From the NCBI GenBank assembly GCA_026182355.1, contig JAPFBL010000007.1:1674001-1738000 (forward strand): DNA of 64,000 nt, given 5' to 3'. A program made the position numbers and the translations under genes. This document shows, one piece after another, positions 24,505 to 35,794 of this stretch. Numbering within the stretch: position 1 is the stretch's first letter; each line of letters opens with the position of its first letter. The notes under the pieces are model-generated. The model had not been told where the DNA came from and did no database searches. It saw only the letters and a list, made by a program, of their open reading frames with translations. The stretch comes from Hermatobates lingyangjiaoensis. Taxonomy: Eukaryota > Arthropoda > Insecta > Hemiptera > Hermatobatidae.

Positions 24505-26950
24505 AAGTGATTTTTATTTTATTTCTTAGTCTCTTCTGTTCACCACTGTCTGAATTCCACCAACTCCTTCTACAACTCTTATATGAAGGTAAGGCTTAGT
24601 GATCAACCAACTCTCTTCCTACAGAGCACATATATCTCTACCAACTCTAAATTAGTGAAAGCTGGGAATACTTATAGTATCCAAAAACATTCTAGTTAGT
24701 TTATACAATAATACTAGAGTATTATAAAATTTACATTTGACGAATGAAACATTTAGGTTTTTATATAGTTGAACAAACAATCTCTTTTAATTGACACAAT
24801 TTATATAGGAGAATAAAAAAAGAAAGAGAATGTGTAATATCCAGACAATATTATATGTGTAGGCAAGAGGAAAGTAATGACACAAATATTACTGACAGGC
24901 TTTGGGTTAGCATGAAGTCGAAACTTTATTACTGTCAAGTACTTGTTTAACAGCATTCATGTATACTCTTAAGGTTTTGGTTAATGAAAACTCATTTCCA
25001 CTGTTGTGAACACTCTTAGCTATGTTAGAGAACACTAACTTTTCAAAAGTACTTTTAGTGAATTTTAAGTTACCATTTCAAATCATTAATTATTTGTATA
25101 TTTCTTTGAATTAAAAATTATTTAATTTATAATTTTTTTTATTTTTATTTTACATAGTCACAACAACGTAAATGTAACATTACCAATGATAATGCTTAAA
25201 GAAGTATATACATTTGCACATGGAGGCAGGAGGGAAGAAATAATCCAGTAATTATAGTTCTTGGCGTGAAAAATTTATAATTTAAAAAAAAAATATTTAT
25301 GGAAACATAGTTTTCTCGATTATAACATTTAATGACCAACCTGTGCTTGAGATTTTTTTTACATGTTAATGGTCCTTTGAGGCACATGCAAGTCAAAACA
25401 GCTTCTTTTTGATAATTTGTTTTGTGGGTTTAACAATATTTTTGTTAAGCGAACTTACTTGCATAAAGTTAAAAATTTCTGAGGTTTTTATATCTGCGAG
25501 CTGTGTTTTATGAACGCTCTGAAGGTTTAGGATTTATTGAGCCTCGTTAATATAGCTGCAAGGCTTTGGAGGATTTTCCCTTTTTGTTAGCGCATCACCT
25601 ACTTGGGCATTAGCGTTAGTCCTGGGTATGTTACGTCAGGGAGGTACATCATCTCAGTAGTGATGTCTGAAAGCCGATACGCTTACGGCTATAACATAGG
25701 TTTAAACCGTAACTATGCTACTTATAATAATTATAACTTATGCTACTTTTAAAATAACTAACGATGTATGAATATACACACTAATCACTAGTCTATAAAG
25801 ATACTAATAATATAATAAATAGTTGTAAAAACCAGTCTTCTTGAACGAATACTTAGGAATAAGATGGTGTAAGGACTTTAGAACAAGTGGACAGTGCATT
25901 TGATATTAATTAATCCTACTTTGCAACAGCTTGATTCGATTCATTTTAATACGGTGGGTGTACCGTTATGAACTCTCATGTTTCCTTTCACAAATAGTGT
26001 TCTCTTTTGTCTGTCCTGTTGATTAATGCTTACCACGTTAAAATAGTTATCTGTATATCTTTAACTATTGCTAGAAGTTTGATGGTCCCTCAATTTAAGT
26101 TTGACAGTGGCCTGCCTAAACTGATGCTACACCCCATAAGAGCATCGAAAAGAAAATTAAACTTAATGAAAATAATATTGAAGCTTATTTCATAAAAGAA
26201 AAAATGAAACACATTTAAGGATGAATGTGTTTAAAATTTATTTTAGAAGATATTTTTAAGCGAAATATACATATCTTTTCTTGACACTGTATCGTAATAA
26301 TCTGAATATATCATCCATTGAGAGCCACACATGATTGAGCTCGCTTTTCAAACATACGCAGAGTTTTATCTTTTTCTTGACGAGGGCACCACATTCCACT
26401 GACTGTCGGCTAGTAGACACAAAATACACAGGCGCACGATCACCGCCCGGTTGTGGCGTATCTCCTCACTATTCTCTTCCTGGAAACCACTTTCAAATGC
26501 ACTTCACACGAGATAATCAATGCATCTCTGAAAGGACATTTAAAAAAACTCTACGAAAGGTATGATCCATGTGAATATTATCGACAATTATTCCTCAACA
26601 AGTCATTCCACCAATACTTTGTACTATACATTTCGTAACCAGTACTCGATGTGTAAGATGAGTCTCCTACACCATATATGAATGAATTCATATTGCACAG
26701 ACATTTGTTAGCAACATCTGAAACGAACAGTCTCTCTGCTTTAACCTTACTAACCATTTCATTCAAACTAACATTTTAATTTCATAAATTATATAGCACC
26801 GAGCGAAATTTCACCAAAAATTGCCTACGTCTTCCAAAACCGGTTTTTAACCATTGACAATTGTAAGTTTTTCCTCAGAGTTTAATCTTTCATTCACTAG
26901 CTGCCAGACTCTCAAGTCCATCCCATTTAAACTATGGGTCTGTCAAGAAA
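24505..26950. other. Intergenic stretch, no gene recognised
   Basis: AT-rich DNA downstream of the hnRNP poly(A) signal. Apart from a SINE-like fragment at 25637-25690 (TACATCATCTCAG and AAGCCGATACG, similar to the SINE tail) I see nothing identifiable. The open frames at 26335-26640 overlap one another and show no family motif. Confidence 0.5.
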
Positions 26951-26959
26951 TATTCAAAA

Positions 26960-27075
26960 CAACGATCAAAAGAATGGTCATCTTGAGGTACACAAGCTCC
27001 TGTTGGATCACCAAAGTTAAGCCACATTGGGTATTGTTACATGGGTGACACCGCTGAAGTGGTACCAAATCAGAA
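26960..27075 (+). pseudogene. 5S rRNA-like sequence (pseudogene or SINE3 head)
   Basis: The segment GGATCACCAAAGTTAAGCC, followed by GGGTATTGTTACATGGGTGA and CACCGCT, aligns with the body of animal 5S rRNA (GATCACCGAAGTTAAGC, then GATGGGTGACCGC). It includes the positions of the internal RNA polymerase III promoter: box A, the intermediate element and box C. The 5' third (GGTCATCTTGAGGTACACAA) also resembles 5S in register. Several substitutions make a working 5S gene unlikely. It may be a retroposed pseudogene or the head of a 5S-derived SINE. Confidence 0.65.
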
Positions 27076-27660
27076 ATGAGCCATACTTTTGCTCCTTGGG
27101 TAAGTACATGAGTATAAAAGTTGCTCAAAGAAGGGAGTGTTTAACAATCAATGAATGATTGTAGAGGGAGTTGAAACCTCGAGTCTGATGGTTAAAAACA
27201 TTCACCCTCATGGTTTATTACAGTGCAAGTGCCAATTTTAACTAATGTTTGCTCTAGCAAAACATTATATTTGCAATATATCATAACTTAAACTGGTCGA
27301 CACACATTTTATAAAAGAATTAAACAATTCATTTTCCTATCAAAATGTTATTAAACGTCATCTTAAATGTTTATTAGTTTTGTTAAATGAATGTTATATA
27401 TATTATTACGTACAAATTTGTTTAGCAAACAATACCGAAGGCTAATGTTTTTACGTAACAAAAATAATTTATCATATGTAAACACATTTTTGAAATTTAT
27501 TGTTCTACCTACCAACTAAAGCTAATTTGCAAAGGACTGACCTCAAGTTCTCTGAGTAATAAATATCCAGACGATGGTTTGGTCCCGTCATAGGCAATAA
27601 TGATTATTAAGTTATATAGACAACCGAATTATTTCAATAATAATATTAGATATGACTTAT

Positions 27661-27800
27661 CGGGGTCAGGTTAGCTCAGTGGTTAACGTGCTCGCCTCTG
27701 AACTTGTGGGTCCTGGGTTCCATACCCACTCTGGTCCTCGATTTATTCACGTGGGTGGTGAATAAATTCTGAGCACGTCGTCCCTCGGATGATTGATTGT
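27661..27800 (+). mobile_element. tRNA-derived SINE
   Basis: It starts with GTCAGGTTAGCTCAGTGG, a box-A-like motif. GGTCCTGGGTTCCATACCC follows at the box-B position about 35 nt later, then CTCGATTTATTCACGTGGGT, GTGAATAAATTCTGAGCACG and TCCCTCGG. The shared body places it with the copy at 22195-22370. It lies just left of the hAT remnant and may have inserted into or beside it. Confidence 0.75.
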
Positions 27801-27859
27801 TGCTCCGACAACAATACATTATTATTGCTTTTAATGAGTACTGGCCAGACAAGGTGAAT

Positions 27860-29269
27860 TTAGTAAAGGAAACATGTCTATCACATTAGATAATTGGTAG
27901 AAGAATTGATGACTGGTGTGAATATTGAAGGACAAGTTATCTGCATGCGTTCTTTATAGTCTAGCGTTGGATGAAAGTACTGACAAAGTGATACTGCACA
28001 ATTAGATATTTCATTAGAGGAATTGATGAAAATTTCAATATTATTGAAGAAATGTTAGACTTGTGTGACATAAATGGCACAACACGTAAGGACATATATG
28101 AGTTTGTAAATTTGTCATTAAGTAAATTCAATATTGATAGGAAAAACATTTATTCAATTACAACTGATGGTGCTCCTGCCCTGACTGGTAAACACAATGG
28201 TTTTATTCCTTTATTCAAAGAATATGTTGATCATGAGATTCTCAGTTACCATTGCTTGATACATCAACAACAATTATGTGCTCAAAAGCTAAACATGAAA
28301 CATTTGATGACTGACCTTGTCAAGCTTGTTAATTTCATCATATCTCGGGGTTTAAATCATCGCGAATTTAAAGCATTCTTGGACGAAGTTGGCAATGAAT
28401 ATGAAGACGTAGTATATTTTTCAAAAGTTAGATGGCTCAGTAAAGCAGTAAACTTAAAAATATTTGGTTATTGTTGCCTGAAATAAAGGTGTTCTTAGAA
28501 GAAAAAAGCAAAATATGAATTTTTTTAGGAAATGATGAATGGTTAAATAATTCTTCTTTCTTTGTAGTCATCCCCGAAGTATTAGCTGAACTTAATTTGC
28601 AAGGTAAGGACCAGATATGTTCCTCAATGTTTGAGCGAATAACTAGTTCTATAAAGAAATTTGAACTTTTTATAGCACAGCTAAAAGGTGGTAAAATTGT
28701 ACACTTTCGTAGTCTATCTGAAAGAGAGAAAAAATTTTCTTTAAACTATGAGAAATATACTAAATTATGGGAAGATTTACTTGGAGAGTTTATAATTATA
28801 TTTTTGGACTTTTTGAAATATTGAAATTCTTAATTTATCCAGAAAATGATTATGCATGTGGGGAAGTACATATCTTGCGAGTGGTTTTTTTCAAGCATGA
28901 AAAACATTAAAACTGGAGAAAGAAATAGGTTGACTGACAGACATTTAGCAAACATTCTTAGAATTCCTCCTTCGATGCAAATATTGAAAATGGAATATTA
29001 TGACTGGAAGACAAAGTCAAAAGTCTATTGAATTAATACTGGTTAGTTAAATTTAATGTTTTATTTATGTATAAAAAAATAAACTGTGTTATAACAAAAC
29101 ATTACAATCTTTTCGATGTTATAATAATGTTAATAAACTGTATTTGTATGGTTTTGTTTTATATTGTAATTTTTCTAATAAACTGTATTAAGATATTCTG
29201 ATAGTTTTGCGGCCCAGTTAATAATTGTTTGCAATGCGGCCCATTAAATTAAAAGGTTGGACATCCCTG
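27860..29269 (+). pseudogene. Broken hAT transposase with right terminal repeat
   Basis: Remnant of a hAT-superfamily transposase of the GTF2IRD2/Charlie-like type. The longest intact piece is 28052-28486 (144 residues), with SITTDGAPALTGKHNGF, YHCLIHQQQLCAQKL, LVNFIISRGLNHREFKAFL and VRWLSKAVNL, the familiar core of that family. Upstream, LALDEST and RYFIRGIDENF are separated by stops. Downstream, in other frames, are AELNLQGKDQI and LKGGKIVHF (from 28597), and SCEWFFSSMKNIKTGERNRL (28867), the dimerisation region. The right end, GGTTGGACATCCCTG (29255-29269), is a hAT terminal inverted repeat. I found no matching left end. Frameshifts and stops mean it cannot encode an active enzyme. Confidence 0.85.
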
Positions 29270-29279
29270 GTCTAGGGTT

Positions 29280-31200
29280 TGCAGGCTTCAAAGCATGCCC
29301 AGAGCAGTACGTCCTACAGCAATAATCCACTGTCCTCATGTGACATCTTTCCACTTTGTTTTTCTGAAAACCATTTAGAAGTGCACTTCACACAGAGAGT
29401 TTTCAGTACACTATTTCTTCGAAAACCTTGAGACTGTAGAGATATCTCAAAACACGACTGTCACCTTATATTACACATTTTTTAAGCAAAACTTGATGGT
29501 CTCAAACTCATATAACACAGAAAAATGTATGCACATTTACGACAAACGGTTCCCTCAAGCAGATATTTTAACGAAACCTTTCAGTATGAACGCTAGACTT
29601 ATTATTAAAAACATGAGCTGTAAGATGCTCTTTGCAGAGTTGCATCTTTTAATTCAATCGCAGTCACTGCACTACCACGCAATGAACTCGTCAGCATGAC
29701 CCTCGGCCATCCAGTCATGCCACTAATATTCCATTACTTGCTTTAACCATTAATAGTACATTGGATTTTTTCCTACTACGGGAAAAACATCTTGATTGAC
29801 TCTGATAACAGCACGATTGAAGGTGGATAACACTACACTGAGAAATGTATTCAACACTTGTATGGTGATTTTCGTAAGTCTCTCCAAACTTAGGGCTTTG
29901 TTCTCGTGAAAGGTATTTAATGTACTTTTAGTTTCTTCCATTCTAAAAACTTTATCAACTGTGGTTCGCACATCTTAAGCGATTGCTTGTTTTGTGATAA
30001 TACGACCGGTTCGTCTATACGGTGGGTAAGAATGATATAATAATCCATGATTAGTGAGGGGTCCTTGTATATCATTTGTGTAACTGTCACCAGGATTTTT
30101 CAAATTAGTTAACTTATATCTAATCTAGATCTTAACTTATCTCTAGTTTTGTATACGCTTCCTCATGGGTTTCATTTATCAATCCACTTACTATAATGTC
30201 TCATGATTTCTTCTTAGCATTCAACATCGCACCTTCATAAGTTTCCTTGGCCTCGTATTGTATGGTACAGCTTCCCTCCTTTGTCGTAATATTTAGTTTC
30301 CTCTAGGCGTTGTTATACTCATCGTTTCTTTCTTACCTCTTTACTTAACTTGGTAAGCTATCTCATCCCACTATGGGATAGGATACCTTAAGTTTAGCTA
30401 AAACTTTATTAGTTTATATTGCGGAATACTAGCGTTGCTAGCGATTTTGATGACATCGTTTACAATATCTACCAAGGCACCCAAATTATATACTTTATGT
30501 AACTAGGAATATGTATCTGCAAAGTACAATACAAATAAACTGTAAACAGTACAGTATATAAACTGTAACCAATTTATGTAAACAAGTTTGTCTGTATGAG
30601 GATACTTTGATTGATTTGAATTCTCAGTCCAGAATTTAGAATTTAAAATTTAGATTTTTGCACAATTTTCTTTGTTTGAGATGAAATGTTATAAACTATC
30701 ATCCTTGATTTGAATTTGTTATATACGTGAGGTTTAGCCCTCACGTATAAACTGTTGATGTTTAGAACAGTTATTATTTCGGCACAAAGTTTTTCGCACT
30801 CAGCATTCGACTGAGTTTAAATTAGAACGCTACATTTTGAAGCATTGACCCATCCTATTGATTCCTACTCCTAATCAATCTGGGTCCACTTTTTCTCAAG
30901 ATTTTTACACTCCTCTTGTAGTATTCTTAGTAGTTGACTTGACTACAAATTTGGAAACATTGCTAGGATTACTTACATTTCGTTTCCCTCCTTTAGTACA
31001 TATTTGAAAATTTTCTGCAGGTTTTTCTCTTCCAGCACTTTTAACTTCTCCTTCAGGTCTTTTAGTTCAGTTTTCATTCATAATGTCATCAGCTAATGAT
31101 TTCAATTTTCTCTTCATTTCAACTCTTAATTTGCTTGTGTTAACAATGTGACCGACCTAGTAAGAACATTTAAATGTAATAAAGAGAAAACTTTGACGTT
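29280..31200 (-). mobile_element. Decayed retroelement-like stretch (tentative)
   Basis: No intact gene. On the - strand, short broken frames around 30230-30340 (pieces such as LEETKYYDKGGKLY) look like the linker of a LINE protein. Around 31020-31140 there is a frameshifted coiled-coil stretch (KLRVEMKRKLKSLADDIM, then TELKDLKEKLKVLEEKN). On the + strand the single motif QADILTKPF at 29557-29583 resembles the end of a copia-type polymerase. None is decisive, and the class remains open. Confidence 0.3.
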
Positions 31201-31349
31201 TGCGGTCTGAAAAAGTCATCCAACTTCTCATCGCTGTTATAATTTAATCAAGATTTATCACTCTGACATCAACATAGGTAGAGTGAAAATCAACTCTTTG
31301 CTTTCATTAAGGATTTCAAAGAAAACAATATAAAAATATTCATTTTTTT

Positions 31350-34300
31350 TTTATTATATTTGAATAATACCCCGCAAACCAAATCCCCCTTTTGCACAGG
31401 GTGGATCGATAGTATTAACAAAACTGCCATACAAAAATAATTAAATTGGCGTTCTAAATGCAACGAACTCAACAAACGAAATGATATGCTCATATTCTCA
31501 GACGGCCTCATATCCCTTCAAGGGCAAGGCGCTTAACTAAATACAAAAAAATATAAAGAAATCAATGTTGCACATGAGAGCCAAGAAATAAATAACAGCC
31601 TAATCTAAATCACTCATGTTGCCACTACTCAAATTAAAAACCATTCTAAAGTAAATAAAATATCAATAACGTAACAACAATAAAAATTAAATATTAATGT
31701 TTATAATATATATATCTTTTTCATTCACACACAGCCCTCGAAGTGCAAGCAGTTTCGAGAGGGGACAAAATTACAGAAATAAACCCTTACAATGATAATA
31801 TCATTAGTAATTTAAAAAAAAAAAAGACTAAAATTTGGTTTAAGTAAGAAGTGACTAAAAAGTTACACAACCCATACCACTAATGAATGTCAACATTCCA
31901 TAAATGAAAATAACCAGCTTGCCACAAAAACCATTGACTCAAGCTTCTTCACCTTCTCAGTATGGAACAAACATACATTTGTATAAAAATATCCATTAAA
32001 TTTCGAGTAATGAATAACATTTATTTATAAAAGATAATTTAATAAAATATTTTGCAATTTTAACATTAAAAAGTATTTGTCAAATTGGAGTAGATGTTTT
32101 GATAGGTTAAATTAATATTTAATAAAAGTTTTAAAGTGTGAAGTTTGGGGGAAGAGTTGGATTTAGTATAGAGGAAAATATTGCACACGAGAAAAAATAT
32201 TATGAAACAATCCAGAATGAAAAGAAAAGAGCAACATTATGAAAGAGTGAAGGAATGATGGTGAAAGAACATGGAAGTATTTGATAAAGTGAAAATCAGT
32301 AAATGATCATTAAGGCTCTGCAAGTGACAGGGTCAAGTATAAACAAACTAAACATGTCAATTAACAATGACCTCTGGGATATAGAATGTTGTTCATTAAT
32401 ATAATTCAATTATAAAGATAAAGAACAGGAGGTGACAATTTACTGAAATGGATTGATGAGAAGTAATTCTCATAATTTTGCTCTAAACAGAAAGTAATGT
32501 TTTTCTATTCTGCATGAAATTTCAAATTAACATTAACAGAGAGCAGGAATTTGTACAGATAATGTAATCACAACTGATGCAACATATTATAAATAATTTT
32601 AAAACAATTATTTCAAATAAAATGCTGAAACAAACAATCATTACTTTTGGTTTAAAAAAACCATTTCAACATTTGCATAATGAATAACTGTCTCTCAAAT
32701 GTATGACATGTATTTTAGATGCATTAACATTTTTTGAACTATTCCCTGAACATGTTGTGAAAGGAAATTTCATTTTATTAATATCCCTACAATGAAGTAG
32801 ATATTATTCTCTTCTTAGAGACTGAAATAAATGCCTGTCACTTGACAATTCAATAGCAGAAATAGTTAATGTGAATGTAAAGCTGAAATGAAATGGTAGC
32901 AAAGAAGATTAATCCGTAGAAAATTAAAGGGAAACAAATAACAGAGGCAGTATTAACAAACCCTTTAAAAAGTACTAGTTAGGACAGGTGTAAATACCTT
33001 ATAGAATCATACAAGAAATAAGGTATATAATTGCAATATAATTGCTCTAACATATACGAATAAATAAAATGACAGTAATAATCATATTAAAATTAGGAGA
33101 CTTTAATAATATACAAGCTTCAATCCCCAATAGAAATTCCAAAATATCAATTAAACAAAATATTCCAGAATATATAAAATTTCTTCCCAAACTTCACACT
33201 TATAAAAAAAAACTAACAATACAACAATATTATATTTGATGCGCGTTACAAAATTACTAACTTTAACATAAAAAACAGTATATTGTTTAATATTTTTGTG
33301 AGAAATAAATAAAAAATATAGGCAACATTCCTATCCCCTTGTTAAATCAAAAAGGACGAAGAATTTAAAATTTAATTTAATATTTTCATAGACATACCCC
33401 TTGATTAAAATGAGAATGGATTGGGCATTCTTGAAGAGTTAATGAATGCAACAAGAACACATTACTGTATCCTGTTAGTAAGAATTAAAATAGATTTGAG
33501 TTTGCCCATAGATCAATCGCACACATAAGATATTTCACAAACTCATTTATATGTTAACAAAGTCGTTTAATTTGAAGGAAAGAAAAACTGTTCTAGTATG
33601 TCCTCGATGTAAATCAACAAGACTCGTTGAATTGGGTGTCACATAAGCTTAATTAGGTAGCCCATAAACATGTGTTATTCGTCACCCAACCTGTATCGCT
33701 GCAACGACTAATATTGAAGCAAATTACATTTAAAAGTCATCAAACATTTAAATGTACAATTTTATCATAGATGGAACATTTATGATTCACAGCAGTACAT
33801 ACATATTTTTTTCATACAATGCTATTAGAATTGTGATTTGTATGTATACAATAGATGTAAGTATATTTCAACAGATTTTTATAAAAACAGAGGAAAATTT
33901 GGGGGGGGGGGGGGGTATGTCTACTGAAAGCTTCATGACTTCTTCACACATACCTAATAACCATCCTATTTATGATACAAATACACATTTAAACAGATTA
34001 ATATTATTCTTATTACCACAGGGGTGGAAGTAACTAAACAAGAGGGCACATCTTACCTTAAATTCATTTCTTAACCCGACCGGTTTCGGATCGTCCATCT
34101 TACAGAGCAGATCACCAGTTGATAGCGGCTTACTATCTACTACTTATATGTTAGAAATACTACGGAACTGCTATAAATTGTTATTGGATGGATAACCTGA
34201 ACCTGGTTATATAGCTTTCACAAGTCAAATTACTCTTGATTTCATGATTTGCAAATTAAATTCAACTTTTAGAAAACCAATTACCTCTTTTGTTGAAATC

Positions 34301-35732
34301 TATTAAATCTAAGTATATACTGATTTTGAAAAACATTAAATGCAAATATATAAGAACACAGATAAAATATTTTATTAAAAAAGAGATGTAATATATATTC
34401 ATTTGAAATTAATACAAATTCCTTAAAATTTTATACATAAAAATATTTTCATATTTAATTACTGTTTCCAATACTTATGTAGATTCAAAAAAACTTTAAT
34501 TGTACCTGCACTAATTCTTCTATGTATTTATTTTTATTTAAATTTATAAATAAATATGTTGGATTAATTAGTTTATGATAAAATATTTGATCAGGTATAT
34601 TCATATTTACATTTCATGTTTTTCTAAATAAAAAAAAAATTTCAATATACTCTATTCGAAAACATTGTACACGAGTGAATTTGATTGGCAAAAAAGGTCA
34701 ATTTGGCTTGCGAATTCTATTAGAAAAGAATTTTTTTACGTTGAGATGATACATAATTCTTGAATTTTTACAAATAGAATTGCGAGTCTTGACATGATAG
34801 TAAATAACTTTTCACTTTATATTCCTTGAGAAATAAGCTAAAACTGACATCAATTGAAAACATTCGTTTCTTTTCCTACCATAACTCACAAGACAATTCT
34901 TATTTAAACTGCAGTAACTAAAGAAATATTTTAAAAGCTCGAATCGTATCACAAGAAATTCTTTATATGTCCACTTTAAGGAGCATCAACTGATAGTTTA
35001 CACATATAGTCACACGAAGCTCACATGAACTTTATTAAAAACAACTTTTCAATTACTTCACAAAAAAAAAAACAATAACTAATCAATAATTCGAAATACG
35101 ATTATTTCAGTTTGAAACACTGGGAACTAACTATTCAAAAACCACAGATATATGTGTATACACACCTCTTTTATTTAGAATTTAAAAAATATGTTATCAC
35201 ATTGTAAATATATATATCTATATTTATGTATATATTCTACTAATATATATTTAAATATTCATATTCAGACTGTCTTTTATATTAAGTTTATTTTAAACTA
35301 TAAAATAAACTTTTTTGTATCCAAATAAATACTAGTACATGATTAAACAGTCGTTTGGCACATAGGATCTTGAAGACAACCTCTAAGGAAACTACCTTGA
35401 AAGCTAGACGGAGGAAACGATGTGATGGAACAAATATCACCACTTATGCTTGCTTAGAAACCACGACTTATTGAGAGCAAAGGTATTGGTCCAGTGTTAA
35501 CCACCACGTGGAATGCCACATGGCTCAACTGTCGAATAACTCAATACATGCATCCTTCAACAAGGCTAAAGATTGTATTTCTATCTTTTTTTTAAAAAAA
35601 AAAAAAAAAAATGTATGACTCATAAGGAAGATTAAAGCTTTGATTGTAGAAAGAAGAGACGATTGGTGGAAGAAGTGAGCAAAACAGAGAGGGAGATAGA
35701 GAGACGGGAAGAAGTGTCATCATAGGCGAAAT
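31350..35732 (-). other. Probable long 3' UTR of the metadherin gene
   Basis: No coding frame of note. The + strand is markedly A-rich (T-rich on the gene strand) from about 31.5 kb to 35.7 kb, starting directly after the MTDH stop codon. Several AATAAA signals on the - strand could end the transcript, the first convincing one at 35287-35292 and the furthest near 31350-31355. A 15-G run lies at 33901-33915. The true 3' end cannot be fixed from sequence alone. Confidence 0.4.
35287..35292 (-). terminator. Candidate MTDH poly(A) signal
   Basis: An AATAAA on the - strand, about 440 nt past the MTDH stop codon. Other hexamers follow further on, so several 3' UTR lengths are possible. Confidence 0.35.
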
Positions 35733-35794
35733 TCAGTCCAGCCTTGTCTTCTTTCTTGCGGCCTTTTTCACGGGCTTCGCCTCGTTCCAAGAAT
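35733..35794 (-). CDS. MTDH: MTDH last exon, conserved SWNEAK C-terminus
   Basis: 62 nt from the acceptor gtttgactag to a TGA, phase 1. It encodes a split Asp, then SWNEAKPVKKAARKKTRLD. Vertebrate metadherin ends SWESPKQIKKKKKARRET. The shared SW, the acidic residue and the terminal Lys/Arg block, together with the clean phase, identify it as the true end of the long protein. Confidence 0.85.

Noticed and set aside
27661..27735. tRNA gene
   Set aside because: Box A and box B are present but the stems do not form a standard cloverleaf, and the sequence continues into a body shared with another copy, so it is a SINE.
29493..29699. Copia-type retrotransposon end (ADILTKPF)
   Set aside because: A single short motif with no supporting reverse transcriptase, integrase or terminal repeats nearby.
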